From positions 1 through 64,000 of the forward strand of contig UQYD01000001.1 of NCBI GenBank assembly GCA_900545305.1: a stretch of 64,000 bases of DNA, given 5' to 3'. This DNA is from an uncultured Eubacterium sp. GTDB lineage: Bacteria; Bacillota; Clostridia; Lachnospirales; CAG-274. The notes beneath the pieces are model-generated. The model saw nothing but the letters and a program-made list of their open reading frames with translations, ran no database searches and had not been told where the DNA came from. This document shows positions 44,496-53,111 of the stretch, one piece after another. Positions within the stretch are counted from its first letter, which is position 1; each line of letters opens with the position of its first letter. A program made the position numbers and the translations under genes.

Positions 44496-45437
44496 ATGAA
44501 GGTTTATGAAACTGATGATTTTCAAATAGAGAGAGCTTCGGCTGTATCATTAGGTAACTTTGACGGTGTTCATTTGGGACATCAGGAGTTAATTAAAACT
44601 GTCAAAGAATATTCCAAAAGAGAAAATTTAGAAAGTGTAATTTTTTCATTTTATCCTCATCCCGTAGAGTTTTTTGGCAAAAAAGGCGAATTTCTTACTA
44701 TGCTCTCTTTAGATGAAAAGAAATTTATAATTGAAAAAATGGGTGTAGATGACCTAGTGCTTTATCCTTTCAATAGAGAGTTTGCACAGCTTGCACCAGA
44801 GGCATTTATGGATTTGCTTGTAAAAAAAACAAATTGCAAGGTTCTTGTAGTTGGGGAAAATTATTGCTTTGGTAGAGATAGAGTAGGCAATTTGGAAATT
44901 TTGAAAAAATTGGGAGAAGAAAGAGGAATAAATGTTATAGGCATTAGTTCTGTAAAAACCAATGGTGTCAGAGTTTCCAGTACAAGAATTAGGGGACTTA
45001 TAAATTATGGGGATATGGAAACTGTAGCGAAGTTACTTAATAAGCCATATTTTGTAATAGGTAAGGTTGTTCATGGTGACCAGAGAGGAAGATTAATGAA
45101 TTTTCCTACAGCAAATCTTGAACCACCTGAAAAGAAGCTCCTACCTCCAGATGGAGTTTATCTTACATCTGTGATTTATGAGGGAAAGACATATTATGGA
45201 TTTTCTAATGTAGGAACAAATCCTACTTTTGGCAAAAATAATAGAAGAATTGAAACTAATATTTTTGACTTTAATGAAGATATTTATGATAAAGAAATTA
45301 TTGTTTGTTTTTACAAGAGATTGAGAAACGAAAGAAAATTCAAAAATATGGACGAGTTAGTAGCTCAGTTAAAAGATGATAAAAACACAGCATTAGAATA
45401 TATAAATAATCTTGATGTGTTGAAATATAAATTATAA
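44496..45437 (+). CDS. ribF: bifunctional riboflavin kinase/FAD synthetase
   Basis: About 313 residues from ATG 44496; the upstream GTG at 44487 is part of the ribosome site AAGGTGA. N-terminal nucleotidyltransferase (SLGNFDGVHLGHQELI, FSFYPHPVEFF, VSSTRIRGLI) and C-terminal kinase domain (GKVVHGDQRGRLMNFPTANLEP, FSNVGTNPTFG). It makes FMN and FAD. Last gene of the operon. Confidence 0.95.
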   Translation: MKVYETDDFQIERASAVSLGNFDGVHLGHQELIKTVKEYSKRENLESVIFSFYPHPVEFFGKKGEFLTMLSLDEKKFIIEKMGVDDLVLYPFNREFAQLAPEAFMDLLVKKTNCKVLVVGENYCFGRDRVGNLEILKKLGEERGINVIGISSVKTNGVRVSSTRIRGLINYGDMETVAKLLNKPYFVIGKVVHGDQRGRLMNFPTANLEPPEKKLLPPDGVYLTSVIYEGKTYYGFSNVGTNPTFGKNNRRIETNIFDFNEDIYDKEIIVCFYKRLRNERKFKNMDELVAQLKDDKNTALEYINNLDVLKYKL

Positions 45438-45443
45438 TATTTG

Positions 45444-45486
45444 CCACTTCATTAACTATTTTTATAGTTGGTGAGGTGGTTTTTGT
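45444..45486 (+). terminator. intrinsic terminator of the rimP-ribF operon
   Basis: A 16-bp stem with three GU pairs (45444-45459 with 45464-45479), loop TTTT, followed by TTTTTG. Confidence 0.88.
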
Positions 45487-45493
45487 TATTTAG

Positions 45494-45536
45494 GAATAAA
45501 AAAAGAATGGTGAAAAATAAATCTTAACACCATTCT
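45494..45536 (-). terminator. intrinsic terminator of the minus-strand DUF4364 gene
   Basis: On the minus strand AGAATGGTG (45536-45528) pairs with CACCATTCT (45512-45504), followed by TTTTTTTATT. The stem overlaps the stop codon of the gene. Confidence 0.85.
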
Positions 45537-46179
45537 ATTTCTTTTTCGCAACCATAGGAATTAAGTTGGTATCTTCTTCAAGAATATCGTTGTTTTGCAT
45601 ACAATTTTCAATCTTTTCCTGTATATCTTCGTCCTCGTCATCATTTGATGTGGGAGAATTGTTTGTTATAAGACTTTGTAAAATCGTATTATAAATGTTT
45701 GAAACATTAGATTTCCAGTTTTTTCTTATTAGCTTAGCTTGGTCCTTTGAGGCAACTGTAAGATTAAGTTCAATCAATGGGGCATCGTCTTCTATGATAC
45801 CACATTTAACAATATATTCATTTTCTGCGTAGTAAAAATAATTTGCGTAAACTGAATATTCTTTTTTTATTCTACTTTTGTTCTTACGCACATAAGCCAA
45901 TATACTACCTAACTTTGACTCAGGAATACGTTTGCTAAAATAACGTATACATTGAGTACCATCTTCAGTAATAGAGTAAAAATAGCCGTTGTCTTCATTT
46001 AATTTTTCGACAATACCGTTTTCAACCATTTCCTGTAAATATATTTGAAAGTCCATATAATCCATATAATTAGGGACTGCAAAATCCAAAAGGTCTGCCC
46101 ACGAAATAGGCATATCTAACTGGTAAATTAAGTAGAGTAGGATAAGCTTGTTTTCTGCCATTATAGCAGTTTTTGTCAT
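45535..46179 (-). CDS. DUF4364-family protein
   Basis: About 214 residues from the ATG at 46179 behind AGGAG; a TTG three codons further upstream is less likely. The N-terminus (MTKTAIMAENKLILLYLIYQLDMPIS) and winged-helix pattern (FQIYLQEMVENGIVEKLNEDNGYFYSITEDG) match the DUF4364 family, small clostridial proteins with a PadR/MarR-like DNA-binding fold. The C-terminus is acidic and low-complexity. Target genes are unknown. Confidence 0.85.
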   Translation of the reverse strand: MTKTAIMAENKLILLYLIYQLDMPISWADLLDFAVPNYMDYMDFQIYLQEMVENGIVEKLNEDNGYFYSITEDGTQCIRYFSKRIPESKLGSILAYVRKNKSRIKKEYSVYANYFYYAENEYIVKCGIIEDDAPLIELNLTVASKDQAKLIRKNWKSNVSNIYNTILQSLITNNSPTSNDDEDEDIQEKIENCMQNNDILEEDTNLIPMVAKKK

Positions 46180-46285
46180 CAATACCAACTCCTATAAAAA
46201 ACTATATTATATTATAAATCATTTTTTTAATATTGTAAATCCTCTTTTTATTCCATAATTATAGAAATAATTACATAAATTTTGG

Positions 46286-47200
46286 TTACATTTTACCTTG
46301 ACAAGAACATCTAGTAATAAAGCCCCTAGATATGGAATTTAAAACCTTTCTTTTATCAAGACTCCAGCGAGGTTCAAACAAATCCTCTTTTGGTCCGTCA
46401 CCTGTAATTCTATGTATAACAATGTTTTGAGGAGCTTTTTCGATTAATTTTATTACAATATCTACATATTCATCAAGAGATAAAATCTTAAAAGGCTGTT
46501 TGCAATATAAATTATACAATTCAGTATTTTTAATGATGTGAAGTAACTGAAGTTTAATTCCATCAGTACCACAATCTATGGCGAATTGTAAAGTGTTTTG
46601 ATAATCTTCAAAAGTTTCATTAGGTAAACCTATTATTATATGTGTAATAGTATCTATGCCTAAAGATTTTAAATTTTTCACAGCATTTTCATATATGCTG
46701 TTTTCGTAACATCTGTTAATTAGTTTTACAGTATTTTCATTGGAAGTCTGTAAACCTAATTCTACAGTAACGTATGTTATTTTTTGTAATTCATTTAATA
46801 ATGAAAGAACTTCCGAATCAAGACAATCAGGTCTTGTGGCAATAGAAATACCTACTACATTTGGTAAATTGGCAGCCTCAAAGTAAAGTTGACGTAATTT
46901 ATCAATACTTCCGTAAGTGTTAGTAAAGGCTTGAAAATAGATAAGATACCTTCCATATCCCCATTTTTTAGCCATTGTTTCTTTCATCTGTTCAAACTGT
47001 TCTGTAACTGAAAGTACTCTGTTGCCTGCAAAATCTCCAGAACCTTTGGCACTACAAAATATACAGCCTTTTGTGGAAAGCTTTCCGTCACGATTAGGGC
47101 AAGTAAAACCACCGTCAATGGCGATTTTAATGATTTTTGAACCAAATTTTTCTCTGTAATAGTCATTGGCAGAATAAAAAGGATGTTTAGGATTAATCAT
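46286..47200 (-). CDS. TIGR01212-family radical SAM protein
   Basis: 304 residues. Its [4Fe-4S] cluster is held by CPNRDGKLSTKGCIFC (a CX10CX2C-type arrangement). It also has GRYLIYFQAFTNTYGSIDKLR, GISIATRPDCL, VTVELGLQTSNENTV and HIIIGLPNETFEDYQ. This is the YhcC-type radical SAM family, whose substrate is unknown. It is 3 bases downstream of the hydrolase gene on the same strand, so the two are probably co-transcribed. Confidence 0.9.
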   Translation of the reverse strand: MINPKHPFYSANDYYREKFGSKIIKIAIDGGFTCPNRDGKLSTKGCIFCSAKGSGDFAGNRVLSVTEQFEQMKETMAKKWGYGRYLIYFQAFTNTYGSIDKLRQLYFEAANLPNVVGISIATRPDCLDSEVLSLLNELQKITYVTVELGLQTSNENTVKLINRCYENSIYENAVKNLKSLGIDTITHIIIGLPNETFEDYQNTLQFAIDCGTDGIKLQLLHIIKNTELYNLYCKQPFKILSLDEYVDIVIKLIEKAPQNIVIHRITGDGPKEDLFEPRWSLDKRKVLNSISRGFITRCSCQGKM

Positions 47201-47203
47201 AAT

Positions 47204-47725
47204 TTATTCTCCAATAATCTCTATCTGACAAACTGACATAGCTAAAAGGGCGTTTTTGTGACTCTCTGGAGTAACACCTGCACAACAATCAGCCTTTACA
47301 GAAATTTTAACTTCCGGTAAAAGGGATTTAATCAAGAAAGCATTTGATATTACACATATGTCAGTACATAAGCCTATTATTTCAATTTGAAAAGGTTCTT
47401 TTATTTTACATAATTCTTCAGCAAGCTTTGGGCAACCAAAACCACTCTTTTCAAAAATACCACAACTGCCGGCTACTTTTAAAACATCAGAATTTATCTC
47501 CCAGCCGTTTGTATTTTTAATACAGTGGGGCACAGGAAGATTTTTACCTTCTTGAGTTTCTAAGTAATTTTCAAAATGCGTATCAGCAGTTAAGAAAATA
47601 TCTGAGCTGTCATATTTTTTTATTTCATCAACGACTTTTGGAACAATAGCTACAGCTTCTTTAGTGCCTAAAGCTCCGTCAATAAAGTCATTTTGCATAT
47701 CTATAACTAAAAGAATTTTTCGCAT
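47204..47725 (-). CDS. isochorismatase-fold cysteine hydrolase, nicotinamidase-like
   Basis: 173 residues. The catalytic triad of the family is visible: Asp in LLVIDMQNDFIDG, Lys in IFEKSGFG and Cys in GLCTDICVISNA. Metal-ligand type residues follow ADTHFENYLET. Nicotinamidases turn nicotinamide into nicotinate for NAD recycling; the length is a little short for PncA but compatible with clostridial members. The substrate is inferred. Confidence 0.8.
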   Translation of the reverse strand: MRKILLVIDMQNDFIDGALGTKEAVAIVPKVVDEIKKYDSSDIFLTADTHFENYLETQEGKNLPVPHCIKNTNGWEINSDVLKVAGSCGIFEKSGFGCPKLAEELCKIKEPFQIEIIGLCTDICVISNAFLIKSLLPEVKISVKADCCAGVTPESHKNALLAMSVCQIEIIGE

Positions 47726-47751
47726 AAAATATTACTCCCATTCATAAAAAC

Positions 47752-47779
47752 AGGATGAAACGAAGTATCATTTCATCCT
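47752..47779 (-). terminator. intrinsic terminator of the CarD gene
   Basis: AGGATGAAA/TTTCATCCT stem; read on the minus strand it is followed by GTTTTTATG. It separates the CarD gene from the hydrolase gene. Confidence 0.8.
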
Positions 47780-47845
47780 AGAATAAGCATACTAAATAAC
47801 AAGCGTAAACAACATTATACTACAAATTTCTTATTAAGTAAAGTA

Positions 47846-48328
47846 TTATTTAATAGGTATTGCAATTCCGTGCATAAGCAATTCCTCGGCATGAGATTTA
47901 TCAGTATCCTGTGAAAGTATAATTTCACTTAAAATAATCTGCTTAGCTGTGCCGAGAAGTTTCTTTTCTATACTGGAAAGACTTTTAACTCTCTCTCTAA
48001 GAAAGAGGGTTTTAAAAACTTGTGTAATTTTAAATAAATCGCCGGTTTTTAATTTTGCCATATTTTCTTTATATCTCAAATTCCAGTTATTAGACATATC
48101 AATAGGTTCAGCATTATTTACAATATCTATTACTTCTTCAGCTGAATTTAAAGCTCTAAGACCGAGAACATCGGCTTTGCTTTTAGAAATTAAAATTTTA
48201 AGGTCACCTATTGGAATATGAAGAACATAGTAGGAAAGTTCCTGACCGTCAACATCTCTAGTTTCAATACCTTCAATAACACCTGCACCATACATAGGGT
48301 AAACAACCCTGTCACCTACATTAAACAC
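47846..48328 (-). CDS. CarD/CdnL-family RNA polymerase-binding regulator
   Basis: 160 residues from a GTG at 48328, preceded by AGAGGAGGA; upstream in-frame codons overlap that ribosome site. The N-terminal Tudor-like RNAP-interaction domain is FNVGDRVVYPMYGAGVIEGIE...YYVLHIPIGDLKILISK. The helical C-terminal part is WNLRYKENMAKLKTGDLFKITQVFKTLFLRERVKSLSSIEKKLL. It contacts the RNAP beta subunit and stabilises open complexes. Confidence 0.9.
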   Translation of the reverse strand: MFNVGDRVVYPMYGAGVIEGIETRDVDGQELSYYVLHIPIGDLKILISKSKADVLGLRALNSAEEVIDIVNNAEPIDMSNNWNLRYKENMAKLKTGDLFKITQVFKTLFLRERVKSLSSIEKKLLGTAKQIILSEIILSQDTDKSHAEELLMHGIAIPIK

Positions 48329-48370
48329 CGATAATCCTCCTCTCAAAATAATAAACAATCGTACAAAGGT

Positions 48371-48399
48371 ATTATATCATAAGGTGGAAAAATTTGTAA
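48371..48399 (-). promoter_or_regulatory. promoter of the CarD gene
   Basis: Minus strand: TTACAA (48399-48394), a 17-base spacer, TATAAT (48376-48371). Between here and 48629 there is only AT-rich sequence in which I see nothing further. Confidence 0.55.
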
Positions 48400-48629
48400 T
48401 AATATAAATTACCAATAATTTTACTGTTTTTTTGGGCAATATTTAAAAAGAAAAAATTTAATTTTATTTATGAAAATAAATATTCATAAAACTTGGAATA
48501 ATATTAAAATAACCTATTTACTTTTAATGGCTTTTTTGATAGAATGAATATAAATTAAGACGAAAAAAGTCGACGAAAAATATATTGTAGAAATTTGTAA
48601 AATTATTAAAAAATAATTTGAATTTTCTG

Positions 48630-48658
48630 TTGACAAAATACTATAAAAATGGTATTAT
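48630..48658 (+). promoter_or_regulatory. promoter of the pyrimidine operon
   Basis: Consensus TTGACA (48630-48635), a 17-base spacer and TATTAT (48653-48658). Predicted start near 48665, giving a leader of about 190 bases to pyrB. Confidence 0.8.
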
Positions 48659-48696
48659 TCATTAGATATATTTGAGCAAGAAAAGGAGGATGTACT

Positions 48697-48801
48697 ATGT
48701 GTAAAAATACTTTGACAGCTATGGCAGTATTCAAAATATTTTTATCCCCTTTTGTTTGCTTTTTTTGTGGTTTGCAAAGACAGTGGAAAGAGTGTTTTTA
48801 G
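48697..48801 (+). CDS. leader peptide of the pyr operon
   Basis: 34 residues: MCKNTLTAMAVFKIFLSPF then VCFFCGLQRQWKECF. The ATG follows AAGGAGGA at a good distance. The second half is encoded by a U-rich tract (48749-48774). The stop codon (48799-48801) lies in the loop of the terminator hairpin at 48776-48821, so a ribosome finishing the peptide would unfold it. This matches the logic of the enterobacterial pyrL leader, although the peptide sequence is unrelated. Translation has not been shown. Confidence 0.7.
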   Translation: MCKNTLTAMAVFKIFLSPFVCFFCGLQRQWKECF

Positions 48802-48824
48802 AAATTCTTTTTATTGTCTTTTTT
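48776..48824 (+). terminator. attenuator of the pyr operon
   Basis: AAAGACAGTGGAAAGAGT (48776-48793) pairs with 48804-48821 over 18 bp, of which four are GU, around a 10-base loop, and is followed by TTTTTT. It lies wholly upstream of pyrB and overlaps the end of the leader ORF. No PyrR-binding loop consensus was seen nearby. Confidence 0.72.
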
Positions 48825-48857
48825 ATTGTCTAAATTTACTATAAAGGAGTGATAGCT

Positions 48858-49781
48858 TTGTATAACAGGAAGGACCTCCTTGGCTTGAGAGATTTAAGTG
48901 CTGATGAAATTATGACTATTCTCAATACAGCAAAGGAAATGAAAGCAAAAATAGATAATCCATCTTTAAGAGATGATAGTCTTAGTAAAAGTAGTATAGT
49001 TACTCTTTTCTATGAAAATAGTACAAGAACTAAAATGTCATTTATGCTTGCAGGTGATTACCAGGGAGCTATTGTAAAAGACCTTGGCGTTGCAACAAGT
49101 AGTGTTTCAAAGGGTGAAAGTCTTGTGGATACAGGTGTAACTCTTGACCAAATGGGCATAAATATAATGATAATAAGACATCAGATGACTGGTGCAGCTC
49201 ATCTTTTAGCTAAAAATGTAAAGGCTAGTGTTGTAAATGCAGGTGATGGTTCAAATGAACACCCTACACAGGCACTTCTTGACCTTTTCACTATTATGGA
49301 AAAGAAGGGCAGTTTTGAAGGCTTAAAGGTTGTAATTCTTGGTGATATTTCTCATTCAAGAGTAGCAAGAAGTAATGCCTTCGGTCTTACAAAATTAGGC
49401 GCTAAGGTTACACTTGCAGGTCCATCAACATTAGTAAGCAATTCTATGAAGTCTTTAGGTGTTGAAGTTGAAACAGATATTCCAAAGGCAATCAAAGATG
49501 CAGATGTTGTAATGGGATTAAGAATACAGTTTGAACGTCAGAAGAATATGCCATTCCCAAGTTTAAGAGAATATTCAAGTTTATTTGGTGTAAATTCAGA
49601 AATTTTGAAATATGCCAAGGACGATGTTCTTGTAATGCACCCAGGTCCTGTAAACAGAGGTGTTGAACTTAGTACAGAAGTAATTGACGGTAAGAATTCT
49701 GTTATTACTGTACAGGTTAAGAATGGTGTTGCTGTAAGAATGGCAGTTTTAAAGCTTTTAACAGAGGCTAATAGCAGATAG
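48858..49781 (+). CDS. pyrB: aspartate carbamoyltransferase catalytic subunit
   Basis: 307 residues from TTG 48858 behind AAAGGAGTG; the GTG at 48849 is part of the ribosome site. It has the carbamoyl-phosphate motif FYENSTRTKMSF, the HPTQALLDLFT motif and VMHPGPVNRGVE. It commits carbamoyl phosphate and aspartate to pyrimidine synthesis. No pyrI regulatory subunit is present in the window, as expected for Firmicute-type enzymes. Confidence 0.96.
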   Translation: MYNRKDLLGLRDLSADEIMTILNTAKEMKAKIDNPSLRDDSLSKSSIVTLFYENSTRTKMSFMLAGDYQGAIVKDLGVATSSVSKGESLVDTGVTLDQMGINIMIIRHQMTGAAHLLAKNVKASVVNAGDGSNEHPTQALLDLFTIMEKKGSFEGLKVVILGDISHSRVARSNAFGLTKLGAKVTLAGPSTLVSNSMKSLGVEVETDIPKAIKDADVVMGLRIQFERQKNMPFPSLREYSSLFGVNSEILKYAKDDVLVMHPGPVNRGVELSTEVIDGKNSVITVQVKNGVAVRMAVLKLLTEANSR

Positions 49782-49792
49782 GGGGACATACA

Positions 49793-51094
49793 TTGAGTAG
49801 CTTATTTATTAAAAACGGTCGAGTAATTGACCCTGTAAATAATATTGATAGTGTTGCAAATGTTCTTGTTGTTGATGGCGTTATTGCAGAAGTAAGTGAT
49901 AAACTTTCAGCAGATGCAGACAAGGTTATAGATGCAGAAGGTTGTTGGGTAATGCCTGGTTTTATTGACCTTCACGTTCACTTAAGAGAACCTGGTCAGG
50001 AAAAAAAGGAAACTATTGCAACAGGTACTAGAGCAGGTGCTATGGGTGGTTTTACATCAGTTTGTGCTATGCCTAACACTACACCAGTTACTGATAATGA
50101 AATTATGGTAACTTACATTAAGTACAAGGCAGAAAAAGAAGGCGTAATCAATGTATTGCCTATCGGTGCTATTACTAAGGGTCAGAAGGGTGAAGAACTT
50201 GCTGACATTGGTAGAATGGCTCAGGCTGGTGCTTGTGCAATTTCAGAAGACGGTCGTTCTGTAGAAAACGCATCTCTTATGAAGACAGCTCTTAAGTATT
50301 CAAAGATGTTTAATCTTCCGGTATTTGACCACTGTGAAGATGCAAAGCTTGCCGGTAAAGGTTCAATGAATGCTGGCGATGCAGCTGCATTACTTGGTTT
50401 AAAGGGTATAAGCAATGACTCTGAAGAAGTTATTGTTTCGAGAGATATGATTTTAGCAGGTGCTACAGGTGCTAAACTTCACTTATGCCATATTTCTACA
50501 AAGGGTAGTGTTGATTTAATTAGAGAATCACAGGCTAGAGGTATTGATGTAACAGCAGAGGCAACTCCTCATCACTTTACATTATGTGATGAAGATGTGC
50601 CGGCATATGACAGCAATTTCAAAATGAATCCTCCTCTTAGAAGTAGAGAAGACTTAAAGGCTATTAAAGAGGCTTTAAGAGATGATGTTATTTCTGTTAT
50701 AGCTACAGACCATGCTCCACATCATATTGATGATAAGAACTGCGAATTTGCAAAGGCAGCAAATGGTATCATTGGTCTTGAGACAGCTTTCCCTCTTGCT
50801 GTAACTGAGCTTGTAGAGCAGGGTTATCTTACACCATCACAGCTTGTTGAAAAAATGAGTGCAAACCCAGCAAAGATACTTGGTATCAAGAAGGGTCAGC
50901 TTACTCCTGGTGCTTGTGCAGATATTACTATTGCAAAGGCTGATGAAGAATATACAATAGATGTATCTAAAATGGTAAGCAAAGGAAAGAATACACCTTT
51001 CGGTGGCAGAAAAGTCAAAGGAAAGGTTCTTTATACAATCGTTGGAGGCAACGTAGTTGTTGAAGACGGAAATTTAGTAGAGGAGGCAAAATAA
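49793..51094 (+). CDS. pyrC: dihydroorotase
   Basis: 433 residues from TTG 49793 behind GGGGGA. Type I dihydroorotase with metal ligands in DLHVHLREPGQEKKET, the DHCEDAKL and HICHIS-like (LHLCHISTKG) segments, and the catalytic Asp in ATDHAPHH. It closes carbamoyl-aspartate to dihydroorotate. 11 bases after pyrB. Confidence 0.96.
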   Translation: MSSLFIKNGRVIDPVNNIDSVANVLVVDGVIAEVSDKLSADADKVIDAEGCWVMPGFIDLHVHLREPGQEKKETIATGTRAGAMGGFTSVCAMPNTTPVTDNEIMVTYIKYKAEKEGVINVLPIGAITKGQKGEELADIGRMAQAGACAISEDGRSVENASLMKTALKYSKMFNLPVFDHCEDAKLAGKGSMNAGDAAALLGLKGISNDSEEVIVSRDMILAGATGAKLHLCHISTKGSVDLIRESQARGIDVTAEATPHHFTLCDEDVPAYDSNFKMNPPLRSREDLKAIKEALRDDVISVIATDHAPHHIDDKNCEFAKAANGIIGLETAFPLAVTELVEQGYLTPSQLVEKMSANPAKILGIKKGQLTPGACADITIAKADEEYTIDVSKMVSKGKNTPFGGRKVKGKVLYTIVGGNVVVEDGNLVEEAK

Positions 51095-52020
51095 TGATTA
51101 TAGATAGACTTATTGATAGAATTAAGGAATTAGAAAATCCTACAGTAGTTGGTCTTGACCCAAGACTTAACTTTATTCCTAATTTTATTACAGAAAAGTA
51201 TTACAATAAATATGGATATACTCCAAAGGCTGTTGCAAAGTCAATGTACAAGTTTAACAAATACATCATTGATGAAATTTGTGATATTGTACCAGCTGTT
51301 AAGCCACAGATTGCAATGTACGAAAGATACGGTATTGAGGGTATGAAGGCTTATGCAAAGACTTGCGAATATGCTAAGGCTAAGGGTCTTATTGTAATTG
51401 GCGATATTAAAAGAAGTGATATTGCTTCAACTGCAGAGGCTTATGCTGATGGTCATATTGGTAGAGTAAAGATTGGACCAAATGAATACCCAAGTTTTGC
51501 TCAGGATATGATTACACTTAATCCATATCTTGGTTCAGATTCTATTACACCATACATTCAGGATTGTAAGGATTTTGAAAAGGGCCTTTTCATTCTTGCA
51601 AAGACTTCTAATCCAAATAGTGGCGAAATTCAGGACCTTATGGTAGACGGCAAGCCTATTTATGAAAAAGTTGGCGAACTCATTGAAAAGTGGGGCGAAG
51701 ACTTAAGAGGTAAATATGGTTATAGCTCAATCGGTGCAGTTGTTGGTGCAACTCACCCAGATCAGGCGAAGGTTCTTAGAGAAGCTATGCCTCATACTTT
51801 CTTCCTTGTACCGGGTTATGGTGCACAGGGTGGTAAGGCAGAAGACCTTGCTGTATGCTTTAAAGATGGTATTGGTGCAATCGTAAACTCATCAAGAGGT
51901 ATTATTGCTGCTCATACTAAAGACCAGTATAAGGGTTGCTTTACTGATGAAACAGAATTTGCAAAGGCTGCTAGACAGGCTTGTATAGATATGAAAAATG
52001 ATTTAAGGAGATGTATATAA
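51094..52020 (+). CDS. pyrF: orotidine 5'-phosphate decarboxylase (type 2)
   Basis: 308 residues, longer than the short PyrF form, as in the type 2 subfamily. Catalytic motif VIGDIKRSDIASTAEAY, substrate-binding LNPYLGSDSITPYI and LVPGYGAQGG. It makes UMP from OMP. Its start overlaps the pyrC stop (TAATG). Confidence 0.95.
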   Translation: MIIDRLIDRIKELENPTVVGLDPRLNFIPNFITEKYYNKYGYTPKAVAKSMYKFNKYIIDEICDIVPAVKPQIAMYERYGIEGMKAYAKTCEYAKAKGLIVIGDIKRSDIASTAEAYADGHIGRVKIGPNEYPSFAQDMITLNPYLGSDSITPYIQDCKDFEKGLFILAKTSNPNSGEIQDLMVDGKPIYEKVGELIEKWGEDLRGKYGYSSIGAVVGATHPDQAKVLREAMPHTFFLVPGYGAQGGKAEDLAVCFKDGIGAIVNSSRGIIAAHTKDQYKGCFTDETEFAKAARQACIDMKNDLRRCI

Positions 52021-52022
52021 TT

Positions 52023-53111
52023 ATGGAAAAGACCATAAAGGCTGAACTCATACTTGAAAACGGTATTAAGTTCTACGGCAACGCATTCGGTTACATTAAA
52101 GAAACCGTTGGCGAAGTAGTTTTCACAACTGGTATGACTGGTTATCAGGAAACACTTACTGACCCTTCTTTTGCCGGACAGATTGTAACAATGACTTATC
52201 CGCTCATTGGTAATTACGGTATCAACCTTGAAGATATGGAAAGCAGAAAGCCTTTCTTAAAAGGTTTCGTAGTTAGAGAAAAATGTGATGTACCTAACAA
52301 CTGGAGATGCGAAATGAATCTTGATGATTTCCTTCAGCAGAACAAGATTATGGGTATCGAAGGTATTGATACAAGAGCTTTAACTAGAGTATTAAGAGAA
52401 AATGGTACTATGAAGGGTATCATTACTACAAGAGTTGATGATTTAACTCCTAGCCAGATTAAGCAGAAGTTTGATACTTATACAAATGCTTATGCTGTAA
52501 AGGAAGTTACTATTGACGAACCTTACACAATTAATGGTATTGGTACACATTTTGCTGTACTTGACTGTGGTATTAAGCAGAATATCTTAAGAGATTTATC
52601 AAAGAGAGGTTGCAAGCTTAGTGTATTCCCTGCATTCACATCTGCTGATGAAATTCTTTCTGTAAATCCAGATGCTATTTTCTTAGGTAATGGCCCTGGC
52701 GACCCACAGGATATTCCAGAAGTTGTAGAAACAGTTAAGAAGCTTATTGAATCAGGTATTCCTGTACTTGGTATTTGTCTTGGTCACCAGCTTATAAGTC
52801 TTGCACTTGGCTGTAACACTAAGAGATTAAAGTTTGGTCACCATGGTGGAAACCATCCAGTAAAGGATGTAAAGACTGGTAGAGTATATATTACAAGCCA
52901 GAACCACAACTTCGTTGTATGTGACTTATCAGATGATGTTGAGCCTACTTTTGTAAATGTAAATGATGGTAGTATTGAAGGTATTAGACATAAGACTAAG
53001 CCAATCTATTCAGTACAGTTCCACCCAGAAGCAAGCCCAGGACCACTTGATACAGAGTTTTTATTCGATAGATTTATTAAGACAGTAGAGGAGGTTAAGA
53101 CTCGTGGCTAA
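52023..53111 (+). CDS. carA: carbamoyl phosphate synthase small subunit
   Basis: 362 residues from ATG 52023; the ATG at 52011 directly abuts the AAGGAG site and is too close. The glutamine amidotransferase domain has FLGNGPGDP, the nucleophile GICLGHQL and the His-Glu of VQFHPEASPGP. It releases ammonia from glutamine for CarB. It overlaps carB by 8 bases. Confidence 0.95.
   Translation: MEKTIKAELILENGIKFYGNAFGYIKETVGEVVFTTGMTGYQETLTDPSFAGQIVTMTYPLIGNYGINLEDMESRKPFLKGFVVREKCDVPNNWRCEMNLDDFLQQNKIMGIEGIDTRALTRVLRENGTMKGIITTRVDDLTPSQIKQKFDTYTNAYAVKEVTIDEPYTINGIGTHFAVLDCGIKQNILRDLSKRGCKLSVFPAFTSADEILSVNPDAIFLGNGPGDPQDIPEVVETVKKLIESGIPVLGICLGHQLISLALGCNTKRLKFGHHGGNHPVKDVKTGRVYITSQNHNFVVCDLSDDVEPTFVNVNDGSIEGIRHKTKPIYSVQFHPEASPGPLDTEFLFDRFIKTVEEVKTRG

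Noticed and set aside
48697..48801. Leader ORF before pyrB as an AgrD-type or bacteriocin peptide
   Set aside because: It has cysteines and a hydrophobic stretch, but no processing enzyme lies nearby and its overlap with the terminator and pyrB fits a regulatory leader better.
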